Of a DNA stretch of 64,000 bases, positions 36,081 through 44,828 are shown one piece after another. Position 1 is the first letter of the stretch, and the number at the start of each line of letters is the position of its first letter. The translations under genes and the position numbers were made by a program. Source of the DNA: Mesorhizobium huakuii (lineage in GTDB: Bacteria; Pseudomonadota; Alphaproteobacteria; Rhizobiales; Rhizobiaceae); contig NZ_CP050297.1 of assembly GCF_014189455.1 (NCBI RefSeq), positions 1 to 64,000 on the forward strand, in the 5' to 3' direction. The notes beneath the pieces are model-generated. The model was not told the DNA's origin and made no database searches. It saw only the letters and a list, made by a program, of their open reading frames with translations.

Positions 36081-36590
36081 TCAGCTAAAGGCCGGATTCC
36101 GCCGTTCGTAGCTTGCGCCGGGCTTAGTCGTCACTACCCATGCGATCCGCGCAATCTTGGCCGCCAAGGCGACGGTGACCTTGTTAGTGTGCATGCGTGC
36201 CTGAAGTCCATCAAGCCAGGCGCCAAGGTGATATCGCGAGCGATCAAGATGTGTCATGCAGGAGCGGGCGCCATGGATGATCATCCGGCGCAGATATCGG
36301 TTGCCGCGCTTGCTTATCCCCAACAGCTTCGTTTTGCCTCCAGTAGAGTATTCTCTGGGAACAAGACCCAGCCAAGCTGCCATATCGCGGGCCTTTTTGA
36401 ACTGTCGGGCAGATCCAGCTGCTGCCAAAAGCGCCGTCGCCGCGAGTGGACCAATGCCCGGGATAGTCATTAATCGACGTGCGGTATCGCTTTGAGAGGC
36501 AATCGCCTCAATCTCGCGGTTGACTTCAGCAATCCGCAGCTCCAGCTGCCGCAGCTCGTCGAATGTAGATGCAAGAATGCGACGCATAGC
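36081..36590 (-). pseudogene. IS110-family transposase, C-terminal remnant truncated by IS66
   Basis: The minus strand encodes the IS116/IS110/IS902 C-terminal domain: ELRQLELRIAEVNREIEAIASQSDTARRLMTIPGIGPLAATALLAAAGSARQFKKARDMAAWLGLVPREYSTGGKTKLLGISKRGNRYLRRMIIHGARS. Residues upstream of position 36590 are read from the inverted-repeat end of the adjacent IS66 element. The N-terminal DEDD catalytic domain is therefore gone. Confidence 0.85.
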
Positions 36591-36670
36591 GTAAGCGCCC
36601 ACGTGACCCCGTGTTTCGCTGAGCGGTGAAGACGGCGACACTCTCGTGATGAACTGCGCGGGAGGTTTGA

Positions 36671-37090
36671 TTGCAGTCTGCACCCAAGTCCAGACTTGAA
36701 ACATTTGCAGTCATCGAGGCGGTTGCGAACCGACTTGAGGAGAGCCCGCCCTTGCTGCGCCGGCGCTGGTCCGCGGAGGCGAAAGCGCGGATTCTGGAGG
36801 AGGCGCTGGCGCCGGGGGCGAATGTCTCGGCGGTGGCGCGGACGCATGGCGTGAGCCCGCAGCAGGTGTTCGCCTGGAGGCGCAAGGCGATCCGATCCGG
36901 CGAGATCGTTGTCCAGACGCGCGGGTCGGAGGCAGAGGCGCAGAGCTTCGCACCGTTGGAAGTGGCGCGTGAAGATAGCGGTTGCACGAGCGGCCTGGAA
37001 ATCGTCATCGGCGATGCGACGATCCGCGTGGGCAATGACGTCGCCCCGACCCTTCTGACCGAGGCGATCCGCGCGGTGCGCTCGGCATGA
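36671..37090 (+). CDS. tnpA: IS66 accessory protein TnpA (type C)
   Basis: The 139-residue OrfA has a helix-turn-helix (RRRWSAEAKARILEEALAPGANVSAVARTHGVSPQQVFAWRRKAI) and the C-terminal IS66 signature LEIVIGDATIRVGNDVAPTLLTEAIRAVRSA. The stop overlaps the tnpB start (ATGA). The start (TTG 36671) is uncertain. Confidence 0.88.
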   Translation: MQSAPKSRLETFAVIEAVANRLEESPPLLRRRWSAEAKARILEEALAPGANVSAVARTHGVSPQQVFAWRRKAIRSGEIVVQTRGSEAEAQSFAPLEVAREDSGCTSGLEIVIGDATIRVGNDVAPTLLTEAIRAVRSA

Positions 37091-37431
37091 TCCCGACGGG
37101 AGCCAAGGTCTATGTGGCGACGCGGCCGGTCGACTTCCGCAAAGGTCCGGACGGGCTGATGGCGCTGGTGCGTGACGGCGGCGCTGATCCGTTCTGCGGG
37201 GCGCTCTACGTGTTCCGGGCAAAGCGTGCCGACCGGGTGAAGATCGTGTGGTGGGACGGGTCCGGCCTTTGCTTGTTCGCCAAGCGGCTGGACGAGGACA
37301 AGTTCCGCTGGCCGCGGGTGGAGAACGGCGTGATCCGGCTTGCCGCGCCGCAATTGATGGCGCTGGTGGAAGGGATGGACTGGACGCGCGTCAAGGCTGA
37401 ACGGAGACGACGGCCGACCTCGGCCGGATAG
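37087..37431 (+). CDS. tnpB: IS66 TnpB (type C)
   Basis: The 114-residue OrfB is complete: MIPTGAKVYVATRPVDFRKGPDGLMALV...DRVKIVWWDGSGLCLFAKRLDEDKFRWP...LMALVEGMDWTRV. This protein is required for IS66 transposition, although its biochemical role is not settled. It is translationally coupled to tnpA. Confidence 0.93.
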   Translation: MIPTGAKVYVATRPVDFRKGPDGLMALVRDGGADPFCGALYVFRAKRADRVKIVWWDGSGLCLFAKRLDEDKFRWPRVENGVIRLAAPQLMALVEGMDWTRVKAERRRRPTSAG

Positions 37432-37502
37432 ACCCGTGACCAAGTGACTCAGGGAGCAGAAAGCGGGCCTCGAATCGGTCAAAATGTGCTTGTGTCGCAG
37501 CC

Positions 37503-39122
37503 ATGACGAGCAGTGCTTCTGCCCTTCCCGACGATGCCGGCACGCTGAAGGCGATGCTCATCTCGCTGACATCGCAAAAGGCTGAGCTGGAGGCCGAAAC
37601 GGCAGATCTTGAAGCCGAGAAGGCGGAACTCAGGGCTGCGGTCGTCCGACTTGCGACAGCCAATGAACGCGCCGAGGCGCGGATCGCCGCCCTTCATGTA
37701 ATCATCAAGCAGCTGGAGCGGGCCCGGTTCGGCCGCAGCTCCGAGAAGCTTGATGCCGAGCAGCAGGCCTTTGCCTTCGACGAGGTCGAGACCGGGCTCG
37801 GCGCGATCGAGGCCGAACTCGAGGCGGTGAAACCGGCAGGCGATCGACATCGTCCGCCGCGGCCACGCAAGGCATTCCCGGCGCATCTGCAGCGGGTCGA
37901 GATCGTCGTCGAGCCCGAGACCATCGCCTGCGGCTGCGGCAACTGCCAGCCGGTGAAGATCGGCGAGGACGTCTCCGAACGGCTCGACGTGACGCCGGCC
38001 AAGTTCCGCGTGATCGTCACCCGCCGGCCCAAATATGGCTGCGCGCAGTGCAAGGAAGGCGTCAGCCAGGCGCCGGCTGCCGATCACCTCGTCGAGGCCG
38101 GCGTGCCGAGCGAAGCGCTGCTCGCGCATGTCGCCGTCTCCAAATATGCCGACGGCCTGCCGCTCTACCGCCAGGAGGGCATTTATGCCCGCGACGGTGT
38201 CGAGATCAGCCGCAACACCATGGCGAACTGGATGGGCCATGTCGGCTTCCATCTCGCCCCGCTCGCCGAGCGCATCCTGGAAATGATCAAGCAAGGCGAG
38301 CGGGTTTATGCCGACGAGACGACGCTGCCGACATTGTCGCCGGGCGCCGGCAAGACCAAGACCGCTTGGCTGTGGACCTATGCGCGGGACGACCGAACCT
38401 TTGGCGGCACGGCGCCGCCCATGGTCGCCTACCGGTTCGAGGACAGCCGCGGCGGGGAGTGCGTGGAGCGCCATCTCGCCGGCTACAGCGGATTGCTCCA
38501 GGTCGACGGATGGGGCGCCTACAACCGGCTCGCGGAAGCGACCCGCAGCGGCGGCCCGCTAGCGCTGGCGGCATGCTGGGCGCATCTCAGGCGCAAGTTC
38601 TATGAATTGCACGTTGCCGGCGTCTCGCATGTGGCGACCGAGACCATCGAGCGGATGACGCAACTGTGGGCGATCGAGGAAAGCATCCGCGGCAAGGATC
38701 CCGAGGCCCGCCGCGCCGCGCGGCAAGAACAGTCAGCCGCCATCGTCGCAGAACTCTGGCCGTTCTGGGAAAAGGAGTTGGGCCGCATCTCCGGCAAATC
38801 GAAACTCGCCGAGGCGATCCGCTATGCCAGAAGCCGTCGCGAGGCCCTCGAACGCTTCCTGCACGATGGCCGCCTCGATATCGACAGCAACGCCGTCGAG
38901 CGCGCTATCCGGCCCCAGACCATCACCCGCAAGAACGCCCTCTTCGCCGGTTCCGATGGCGGCGGGCGGACATGGGCGACCGTCGCAACGCTTCTGCAGA
39001 CCGCCAAAATGAACGGCGTCGACCCCTTCGCTTGGCTCACGAAAACGCTTGAGCGCATCGCCAACGGCTGGCCGAACCGCGATCTCGACCAACTCCTGCC
39101 CTGGCATCATCACGCAAACTGA
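37503..39122 (+). CDS. tnpC: IS66 transposase TnpC (type C)
   Basis: The 539-residue protein is intact. It has an N-terminal coiled coil (residues 20-75), RARFGRSSEKLDAEQ, and a zinc-binding block CGCGNCQ...YGCAQCKEG. The catalytic domain has YADETTLPTL (first Asp), LLQVDGWGAYNRLAEA (second Asp) and LDIDSNAVERAIRP (Glu). It is full length for the family and probably functional. Confidence 0.94.
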   Translation: MTSSASALPDDAGTLKAMLISLTSQKAELEAETADLEAEKAELRAAVVRLATANERAEARIAALHVIIKQLERARFGRSSEKLDAEQQAFAFDEVETGLGAIEAELEAVKPAGDRHRPPRPRKAFPAHLQRVEIVVEPETIACGCGNCQPVKIGEDVSERLDVTPAKFRVIVTRRPKYGCAQCKEGVSQAPAADHLVEAGVPSEALLAHVAVSKYADGLPLYRQEGIYARDGVEISRNTMANWMGHVGFHLAPLAERILEMIKQGERVYADETTLPTLSPGAGKTKTAWLWTYARDDRTFGGTAPPMVAYRFEDSRGGECVERHLAGYSGLLQVDGWGAYNRLAEATRSGGPLALAACWAHLRRKFYELHVAGVSHVATETIERMTQLWAIEESIRGKDPEARRAARQEQSAAIVAELWPFWEKELGRISGKSKLAEAIRYARSRREALERFLHDGRLDIDSNAVERAIRPQTITRKNALFAGSDGGGRTWATVATLLQTAKMNGVDPFAWLTKTLERIANGWPNRDLDQLLPWHHHAN

Positions 39123-39144
39123 ACGGCCACGGCTAGGCGCTTAC

Positions 39145-39294
39145 GAGATTACCCTTCAAGTCGGCTTCGAACTGCTCGATCGTCTGCCCGTCCACTCCGG
39201 CCGCACCACCATTGGATTTGACCGCTTTATAAGCTTCGTACACCAGCCGCTTATCGATCCTAAACGGCTTGTCTGTCGTATCCGCCGACGTCAT
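39145..39294 (-). pseudogene. group II intron maturase (LtrA-type), first 50 codons
   Basis: From ATG 39294 the minus strand reads MTSADTTDKPFRIDKRLVYEAYKAVKSNGG and then AAGVDGQTIEQFEADLKGN. This is the N-terminal RT-0 region of group II intron reverse transcriptases. It stops abruptly at the right end of the IS66 element, so the reverse transcriptase, X and endonuclease domains are lost. Confidence 0.8.
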
Positions 39295-39930
39295 CCTGTC
39301 TCCAGTTGTTTCGAAAATACGACCACCTGATCCGACCCCTTTGCTCCAGCCCCATTACAGCGCCTTCATCACTACTACGGGTCGGTCCGCCCCAACTTCC
39401 TGCATCGGTACTCTCGCCTCACGGTGATGTGCCGCTTGTGCTTCTCCCTTGGCATCAGAAAGCTGGTTCCTGCAGTTCCGCGCAAAAGCCTGTGTCCGAC
39501 TCACGCCCTCTCAACGCCGACCGCCGTCCGCCCGATAATCAGGCTCCTGACGGACTTGTCTCAGGGGAACGAACCGCCCCTGATTTTGACGGTAACTGAC
39601 CAGTTTACGACGAGTCTTCGAGGGTTCACGTTTGTTCGTCTTTCGGACACGCACCTGCTCATGGTCATGCCATGAGCTTTTCATCCGACGCTCACCACCA
39701 CGGCTCTTTACCGCAGCAGCTCGGACTGGTTTGGAACCTGCTCCTGAAAGCCGATCCCGAGGGGCCCACCCTCATCTTTCACGCAGCTTGTCCACACGTT
39801 AGTTGTTCATGTTGAACTCCCTTCATGTGTGCCTGCAGCACACGTTCGTCCTCCTGGCATGAGGATAGGCTCGACGAGCAACCCTCGTTTCAACACTGCC
39901 AGTGTAGGGCGAACCACCTCACAGCCGGCA
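39295..39930 (-). ncRNA. group II intron 5' RNA remnant (domains I-III region)
   Basis: Upstream of the truncated maturase start, about 600 bp lack coding character but have the look of group II intron ribozyme sequence. The minus strand contains a GTGAGGTGG-like beginning near 39925, several GC-rich hairpin segments, and a run leading into the maturase ATG. The 5' boundary is approximate. Domains V and VI are missing, so splicing and mobility are impossible. Confidence 0.5.
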
Positions 39931-40224
39931 ACCAGAAAGGACATAAGGTCTTACAATTTTGACGGGGCCGGGCGGATGTGAAAAGGGCACGAGCTGCGAC
40001 GAATCTGCCGGAGACGCGGCAGCCTCGGAGTGCGCATTTCGCACAAGCCGGACAACGATGGAGTGCACCCCCAGACTGAGACAAGGAAAATCGCGGACAG
40101 TTTTACGGTGTCGGTTCTCGGGTGCCTTGTGCCTTGTTGCGTTCATGGATGATTGATTTCGCCGTTTTCGACGCCGGTCAAGTTTCTCGGCATTGCGGTG
40201 CACCCGCAGACTTGCCTGGACGAT
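39931..40224. other. gap between intron and IS66 remnants
   Basis: Nothing recognisable was found. Short frames on both strands have no family motifs. Confidence 0.3.
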
Positions 40225-40775
40225 CACCGCTCATAGCGATGAGCGACGGCTATTCCGAGATGGCAGGCCGGGACAGGCGCTCCGGTTCTTCGAACAGCTC
40301 TACCGGGTTGAAAGGCAGGCCCGGAACGAAATCCCCGCCGACGGGGAAACGCGAGATCACAGCATCGCCGCTTCCGCCAGCAACATGGTGTCCCCATCCT
40401 CAATGCTCTCAAGGTATGGCTCGGCGACATCGTCGCAAGTGTCTTGCCGGACAGCAAGCTCGGCGACGCCGTCTCCTACACCTGAACCAATGGGAATATC
40501 TGACGCGTTACACCGAGGACGGCAGCATGCTGATCGACAACAACCTCCTGGAGCGCGACATCAGGATTTTCGCCACTGGCCGGAAATTCAGCGATACCGC
40601 CGACAGAGTCAGGGCCAGCGCCATCGTCTACAGCTTGGTGCTGACCTGACGCGCCTCATCCGTCGAGCAGCTCGCATGGTTGCGCCACGTTCTCACCGAA
40701 CTGCCTCATCGCGCTTTCGATACTGATATCGACGATCTGCTGCCCTTCAACTTCGCCAAAACCGCTGCAGCCTGA
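40225..40775 (+). pseudogene. IS66 transposase C-terminal remnant
   Basis: Across two or three frames the plus strand encodes the end of an IS66 TnpC: GQALRFFEQLYRVERQARNEIPADGET, then NQWEYLTRYTEDGSMLIDNNLLERDIRIFATGRK, then ASAIVYSLVLT and LAWLRHVLTELPHRAFDTDIDDLLPFNFAKTAAA. The catalytic Glu block is recognisable, but multiple frame changes make it non-functional. Confidence 0.78.
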
Positions 40776-41110
40776 TCTGCCGGACGCGTCCGTCTGAAAG
40801 CGACCGTCGTTGACAAGGGCGGTGTCAGCGTGCGGGGAAATGGGCGCTTACGTTGTTGGCGATGAGCAGCCGTCCTTAGTTCATCCGGTTGTTCGCGCCC
40901 CCCGCAAACCCTAACCAGCCGAACCGGCGCTTGGAACACATCACCAGGCTCACATCATGGCGCGGGGCCAATGGCACAAGCCCGCTGCTTCGGACTAACC
41001 GTAAAAAGTCGAGCGTAATAAATCCGTAACATAAATTAACAAAGTTATAATATTTGCTAAAAAAGTATCATGATAGAAATGCGCCATAGGTATAGAATAG
41101 AGGCGAGAGG
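40776..41110. promoter_or_regulatory. intergenic region with an AT-rich promoter-like tract before the PPTase gene
   Basis: The first two-thirds hold nothing recognisable. From about 41010 to 41100 the sequence becomes strikingly AT-rich in an otherwise GC-rich window, with TATAAT at 41047-41052, a second TATAGAAT near 41091 and a GAGAGG ribosome binding site just before the ATG at 41111. The tract probably carries the phosphopantetheinyl transferase promoter and marks an acquisition boundary. Confidence 0.5.
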
Positions 41111-41866
41111 ATGGCTGCTATTTCCGATCCCGAACTAGTGACTCTCTCTGCTCGTTCACGTGGATTTTTCACGCACGCTGAGTTATTTGCTCCCGGGTTC
41201 CCCGATGCGATCTTGGTGCGCGGCAGGTTTGATCACGAAAGCTACACGGATGACCTGTTTAACCTGCTAGCGTTACACTGCCCCGCCAGTCTGTCTGCAG
41301 CGGTGTCCATGCGCCGTGCTGAGTTTTTAGCCGGGCGAGCGATGGCATACGCGGCATTGCGGGCGCTGGGTCAGGCCGCTGCTGAGATTCCAATCGGCCC
41401 AGGCGGGGCTCCACTCTGGCCCCCGTCTTCCGCTGGTTCAATAACCCATACGCGTGGGCATTGCGCTTGTTTCGCCATCGCCGGTGGGAATTGGCGGGTA
41501 GGTGTCGACGTTGAGGCGCTGGCCAGCGGTGATGCTCTGGATGCGATTCTAAACATGACCACCAATGAGGATGAGCGTGCCTTGATCGCTAGACAAGTGG
41601 TCCTCGCTCCAGACTGGCTGGCGAGCCTGGTTTTTTCGGCCAAAGAAACACTCTTCAAAGCGCTCTATCCTGTGGCAAGGCGCTTTTTCGGATTCGACTG
41701 TGCAGAGTTACGAACGACGCCCAGAAACGGGCAACTACGACTGCATCTAACACAAACTATCTGTCCCGAATTGATCGAGGGTCAGCACTATGACATTCGT
41801 TTTAGCATCGCTGCTGGCCATGTGTTGACCTGGTTGGCAGTAACACACCAGCATGTGTCAATGTAG
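41111..41866 (+). CDS. 4'-phosphopantetheinyl transferase, EntD/Sfp type
   Basis: The 251-residue enzyme would transfer phosphopantetheine from CoA to the carrier-protein serines of the adjacent NRPS and PKS. Motifs: RRAEFLAGRAMAYAALRALG, then GSITHTRGHCACFAIA, the Mg-binding GVDVEAL near residue 134, and the signature FSAKETLFKALYP (W/F-[ST]-x-K-E-x-x-x-K). Its length matches the EntD branch. It has its own AT-rich promoter region and is followed by an IS110 element. Presence inside the cluster argues that the pathway is self-sufficient. Confidence 0.92.
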   Translation: MAAISDPELVTLSARSRGFFTHAELFAPGFPDAILVRGRFDHESYTDDLFNLLALHCPASLSAAVSMRRAEFLAGRAMAYAALRALGQAAAEIPIGPGGAPLWPPSSAGSITHTRGHCACFAIAGGNWRVGVDVEALASGDALDAILNMTTNEDERALIARQVVLAPDWLASLVFSAKETLFKALYPVARRFFGFDCAELRTTPRNGQLRLHLTQTICPELIEGQHYDIRFSIAAGHVLTWLAVTHQHVSM

Positions 41867-41918
41867 CGGACTCCGGCTGATACATTGTTAAGACTCCAGA
41901 AGCTTCGGAACCAGGGCC

Positions 41919-43220
41919 CTAGGCGGCTGCCGTCCGCCGCCGCGCCCGTCGATCAGGATAGCGCGTCTCCAGCAATACCACGCGGTGGTATGAGATACCT
42001 TGTGTCCAGCCTTTTTTTTCACGCCGTGATTTTGATGGCCGCGCGACGCTGTTGAGGGTCGTAGAGCGCCTTGTTGCGCCACGCCCTCCAGAGGACTTGA
42101 AGCCATGCTCGGGCGAGAATTGGAACAGCGTGCGGGTGCCTGCAGCCACGGTCACGGGCTTTTCGATAGACGGCCGCGCCCAGGCGGAGGCGTGACGGGA
42201 GTTGTCGGCAAAGCAGGTGAACGCCAATCTCAGGTTCTTGTTGCAGGCCCATCGGAACACAACGCCTCGGCTTTTGCCGGAGGCGTGGGTCACGGGACAG
42301 ACGCCGGCCTCGGCGGCAAGTTGGTCCTGCATCAGGAAGCGCTCGCGCGCGTCGCCGAGCTCAGGGAGGATCTGGGCGGCGCAAATGCGGCCTGCGCGCG
42401 GGAACGACATGACGATCTTGCCGTCGGGCAATTGGGCGACGGCGTGCTCGATGTGCGAGGACAGCTTGGCGATCTCGCAGACGAGGCGTTCGGGAATGGC
42501 GACCAATGCGCCGGCCAGCTCGCCTTTGGCGCCGGCCTCGGCGTCACCGGCCAGCCCTGTCGGCGCGGCTCGCAGTCGGGCCAGCAGGTCGGCCGGCGAA
42601 CGGCGCCCACGGTCGGCGTGTTGCGCCATGAAGCTAGCCAGACGTTTCTCGCCCAGGCGGCTGGCGCTGTCGGGAGTGGGATAGCGACCGACGAAGGCGA
42701 GCGCGATCGGGCTGTCGATGGCGGCGAAAATGGCGACTGCCCCTGGCCAGAAGCCTTCGAGCAGATTGCGGAGCTGGTTTGCCAATGCGACACGCTGGGC
42801 CACCAGGTCGTCGCGGCCGCGGACCAGGGCGCGCAACGCCCGGAAGTCATCGGAGACCGGCACAAGAGGCCGGAAGCGATGTCCGTCGGTGCGCAAGATG
42901 TCGGCCAACATAAAGGCATCGCCCGGATCGCTTTTGCCACCGGCGGCGCGGTACCGCGGCCTGCAGGCCTTGACGACGTTCGGATGGACCGGGATCACGG
43001 GATACCCGGCCTCTACCAAGGTATCGACGACCAGACCGGGTCGCTCGATGGCAATACGCAGTTCGGCTGGCGCCGCCACGCGCTTGGGCCGGGCTACCAT
43101 GTCAGCCAGCCCAGCCGCATCGTGGCGGACATCGAGACGCACGAGGACCGGGTCGACGCCGTCAATAACGCACATGGCATGGCTTACGCCGCCCCAGTCC
43201 AAACCTGCGTGAAATGGCAT
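41919..43220 (-). pseudogene. IS110-family transposase with C-terminal frameshift
   Basis: From ATG 43220 the DEDD domain (MPFHAGLDWGGVSHAMCVID...PAELRIAIERPGLVVDTLVEAGYPVIPVHPNVVKACRPRYRAAGGKSDPGDAFMLADILRTD) and the C-terminal IS116/IS110 region (VMSFPRAGRICAAQILPELGD...AEAGVCPVTHASGKSRGVVFRWACNK) are intact. Near 42165 the correct reading moves to another frame (YRKARDRGCRHPHAVPILARAWLQVLWRAWRNKALYD) and ends at 42019. The 433-codon frame therefore has a foreign tail. The insertion separates the phosphopantetheinyl transferase from the rest of the cluster. Confidence 0.83.
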
Positions 43221-43624
43221 ATGACCTTCTCGGATTGCTTAAAACTCACCCGAGCTGGGAGATCGTACGGATCGCTCACTGACAGGCGCTCTGCTGGCCA
43301 GCACTGGCGCTTCACCCTGTGGTCCGTCGCGGTCTCCCGGCACCTGCCGCGCGGCGGTCTCACACGGGCCGTCAACCGGCAAGCGCGCTTGGCCGTCACT
43401 GCAGATGCTCGGGCTGGCGGATGCTACGCCACTTGATCGCTTCGCACCCGCCAGCCCTGCTGTGCCACGCGTTTGCGATGCGGCCGCACTTCGTGCGTGG
43501 ACCAGCGGACCAGGGTTCGGGTGGGCTGGTGCCCCGCCGTTTTGATGCAGCGTGAAACGTGTTCACAGAGGCTTTCGAAGCACCCATTCCTGATGTCATC
43601 CCCAGTATTTGGAGATCATGCCAA
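43221..43624. other. gap upstream of IS110 transposase and GntR gene
   Basis: This region probably contains the 5' end of the IS110 element, whose boundaries cannot be fixed because the family lacks long inverted repeats, and the promoter of the regulator gene. No other gene was recognised. Confidence 0.35.
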
Positions 43625-44350
43625 ATGGCGACAAAAACCTTGAAGTACCAGATACCACCATTGAACGCTTCCCCGAGTTCGGCGATTGAGCATGTCTATG
43701 CCGAACTGAAGAACGCTTTGATGTCCGGGGAATTTTCGCCCGGGCAGCCGATGCGTCTCGGAGAACTGGCTGTCGCATTCGGCACAAGCCACATGCCGAT
43801 CCGCGAGTCGCTCAACCGGCTCAGCGGCATCGACATCCTCGAACGGGCGCCGCGTCAGTCCGCGCGCGTTCCAATAATCACTGCTAAAGGCCTACGCGAT
43901 CTCCTGGAAGTGCGCCTTCTGAATGAAAGGCAGGCCATCATCTGGGGGGCAAAGAAATCTACCGGGAAGAGCCTGAACTATATCAGAGAAATCAATGTCA
44001 AGATGGATCAACTCAATCTGGGGAAGAACGCTGAAGTGAAGAAGTATCTGAAACTGAACCAACTATTCCATTTTGCCGTTTACAACCTCTCTCAAAACAA
44101 AGTCTTGATGAACACGATCGAGACGCATTGGCTTCATGCGGGCCCGATCCTCAGCCTGAGGCGTAAGGAACCAAATTTTGTTCCGGGCCACCATAATCAT
44201 CGCGAAATCATCGACCAGTTGGAGAAGGGCAACGGCTTGGCAGCCGCCGACGCCCTCGAGCGCAACATCATAGAAGCGCATGAGCAGATTTTTGCGATTC
44301 TTGACAAGTCCGACCTGAAGGATCGTGCGGGAAATAGGGTCGGTGCCTAG
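43625..44350 (+). CDS. GntR-family transcriptional regulator (FadR/VanR-like)
   Basis: The 241-residue protein starts at ATG 43625. Its N-terminal winged helix is clear (EHVYAELKNALMSGEFSPGQPMRLGELAVAFGTSHMPIRESLNRLSGIDILERAPRQSARV). An all-helical FCD-type effector domain follows (LLEVRLLNERQAIIWGA...YLKLNQLFHFAVYNLSQNKVLMNTIETHWLHAGP...HREIIDQLEKGNGLAAADALERNIIEAHEQI) with the metal-binding His positions. It probably controls the downstream biosynthetic genes or a linked catabolic function, responding to a carboxylate ligand. Confidence 0.88.
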   Translation: MATKTLKYQIPPLNASPSSAIEHVYAELKNALMSGEFSPGQPMRLGELAVAFGTSHMPIRESLNRLSGIDILERAPRQSARVPIITAKGLRDLLEVRLLNERQAIIWGAKKSTGKSLNYIREINVKMDQLNLGKNAEVKKYLKLNQLFHFAVYNLSQNKVLMNTIETHWLHAGPILSLRRKEPNFVPGHHNHREIIDQLEKGNGLAAADALERNIIEAHEQIFAILDKSDLKDRAGNRVGA

Positions 44351-44828
44351 CTTAGGTAGGAACGCGGAAGCGTGCCTCGGGATGGTAACAGCTAGTATCC
44401 CTTGCTCGTCGAAGGCCATGCACGCAATTGCGGCTGTCGAATGCGGCGGGCATGGGGGAACCGATATTTCGGCGAAATCCAGCCGCCGCACGTCAGGCTG
44501 ATCGCAACGTCATCGCCGCACCACACCCTCTGGAAATGCGGTCGTTTGAAGCCTGCATCCGCATACCCATGGGACGGGCGGCCACCTGATAGACAAGTCT
44601 TTACCGAGCGGTTGTGGCGTAGCCACAAATACGGATGCGTCTTTCTTATGCCTTCGAGACCGGCAGCGAGCTGCCCGAGGAAGGACTACTGCATCCGGCG
44701 AAACTCGCACGCCTCGACCAAGATGTTAAACAAATGTGAAGTTTTGTTGAAAGGATTGACTGTGTAACTTGTCACGCATACACCGAAGCAAAGCTGTTTG
44801 GCAGTGTCCTCGCATTCTGAGTGAAAAG
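44351..44828. other. gap with an IS3-family OrfB remnant
   Basis: Around 44572-44690 the plus strand reads DRQVFTERLWRSHKYGCVF and then, in another frame, FETGSEL. This matches the integrase-domain end of IS3 OrfB proteins (D-N-x-F-x-E-R-L-W-R-S-x-K-Y). The rest is unassigned and should contain the promoter of the A-PCP gene. Confidence 0.55.

Larger units (their letters stand above)
36591..39144 (+). mobile_element. IS66-family insertion sequence, type C (2554 bp), intact genes
   Basis: The ends begin and finish with GTAAGCGCC and its complement GGCGCTTAC (GGCTAGGCGCTTAC at the right), with imperfect matching further in. tnpA, tnpB and tnpC are all open. It is a different IS66 from copies A and B. 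The flanking octamers CGCATAGC and GAGATTAC do not match, and the two flanks belong to different broken elements (IS110 left, group II intron right). That suggests a deletion or recombination after insertion. Confidence 0.85.

Noticed and set aside
42105..43436. 443-codon plus-strand frame opposite the IS110 transposase
   Set aside because: Antisense shadow; catalytic DEDD motifs are on the other strand.
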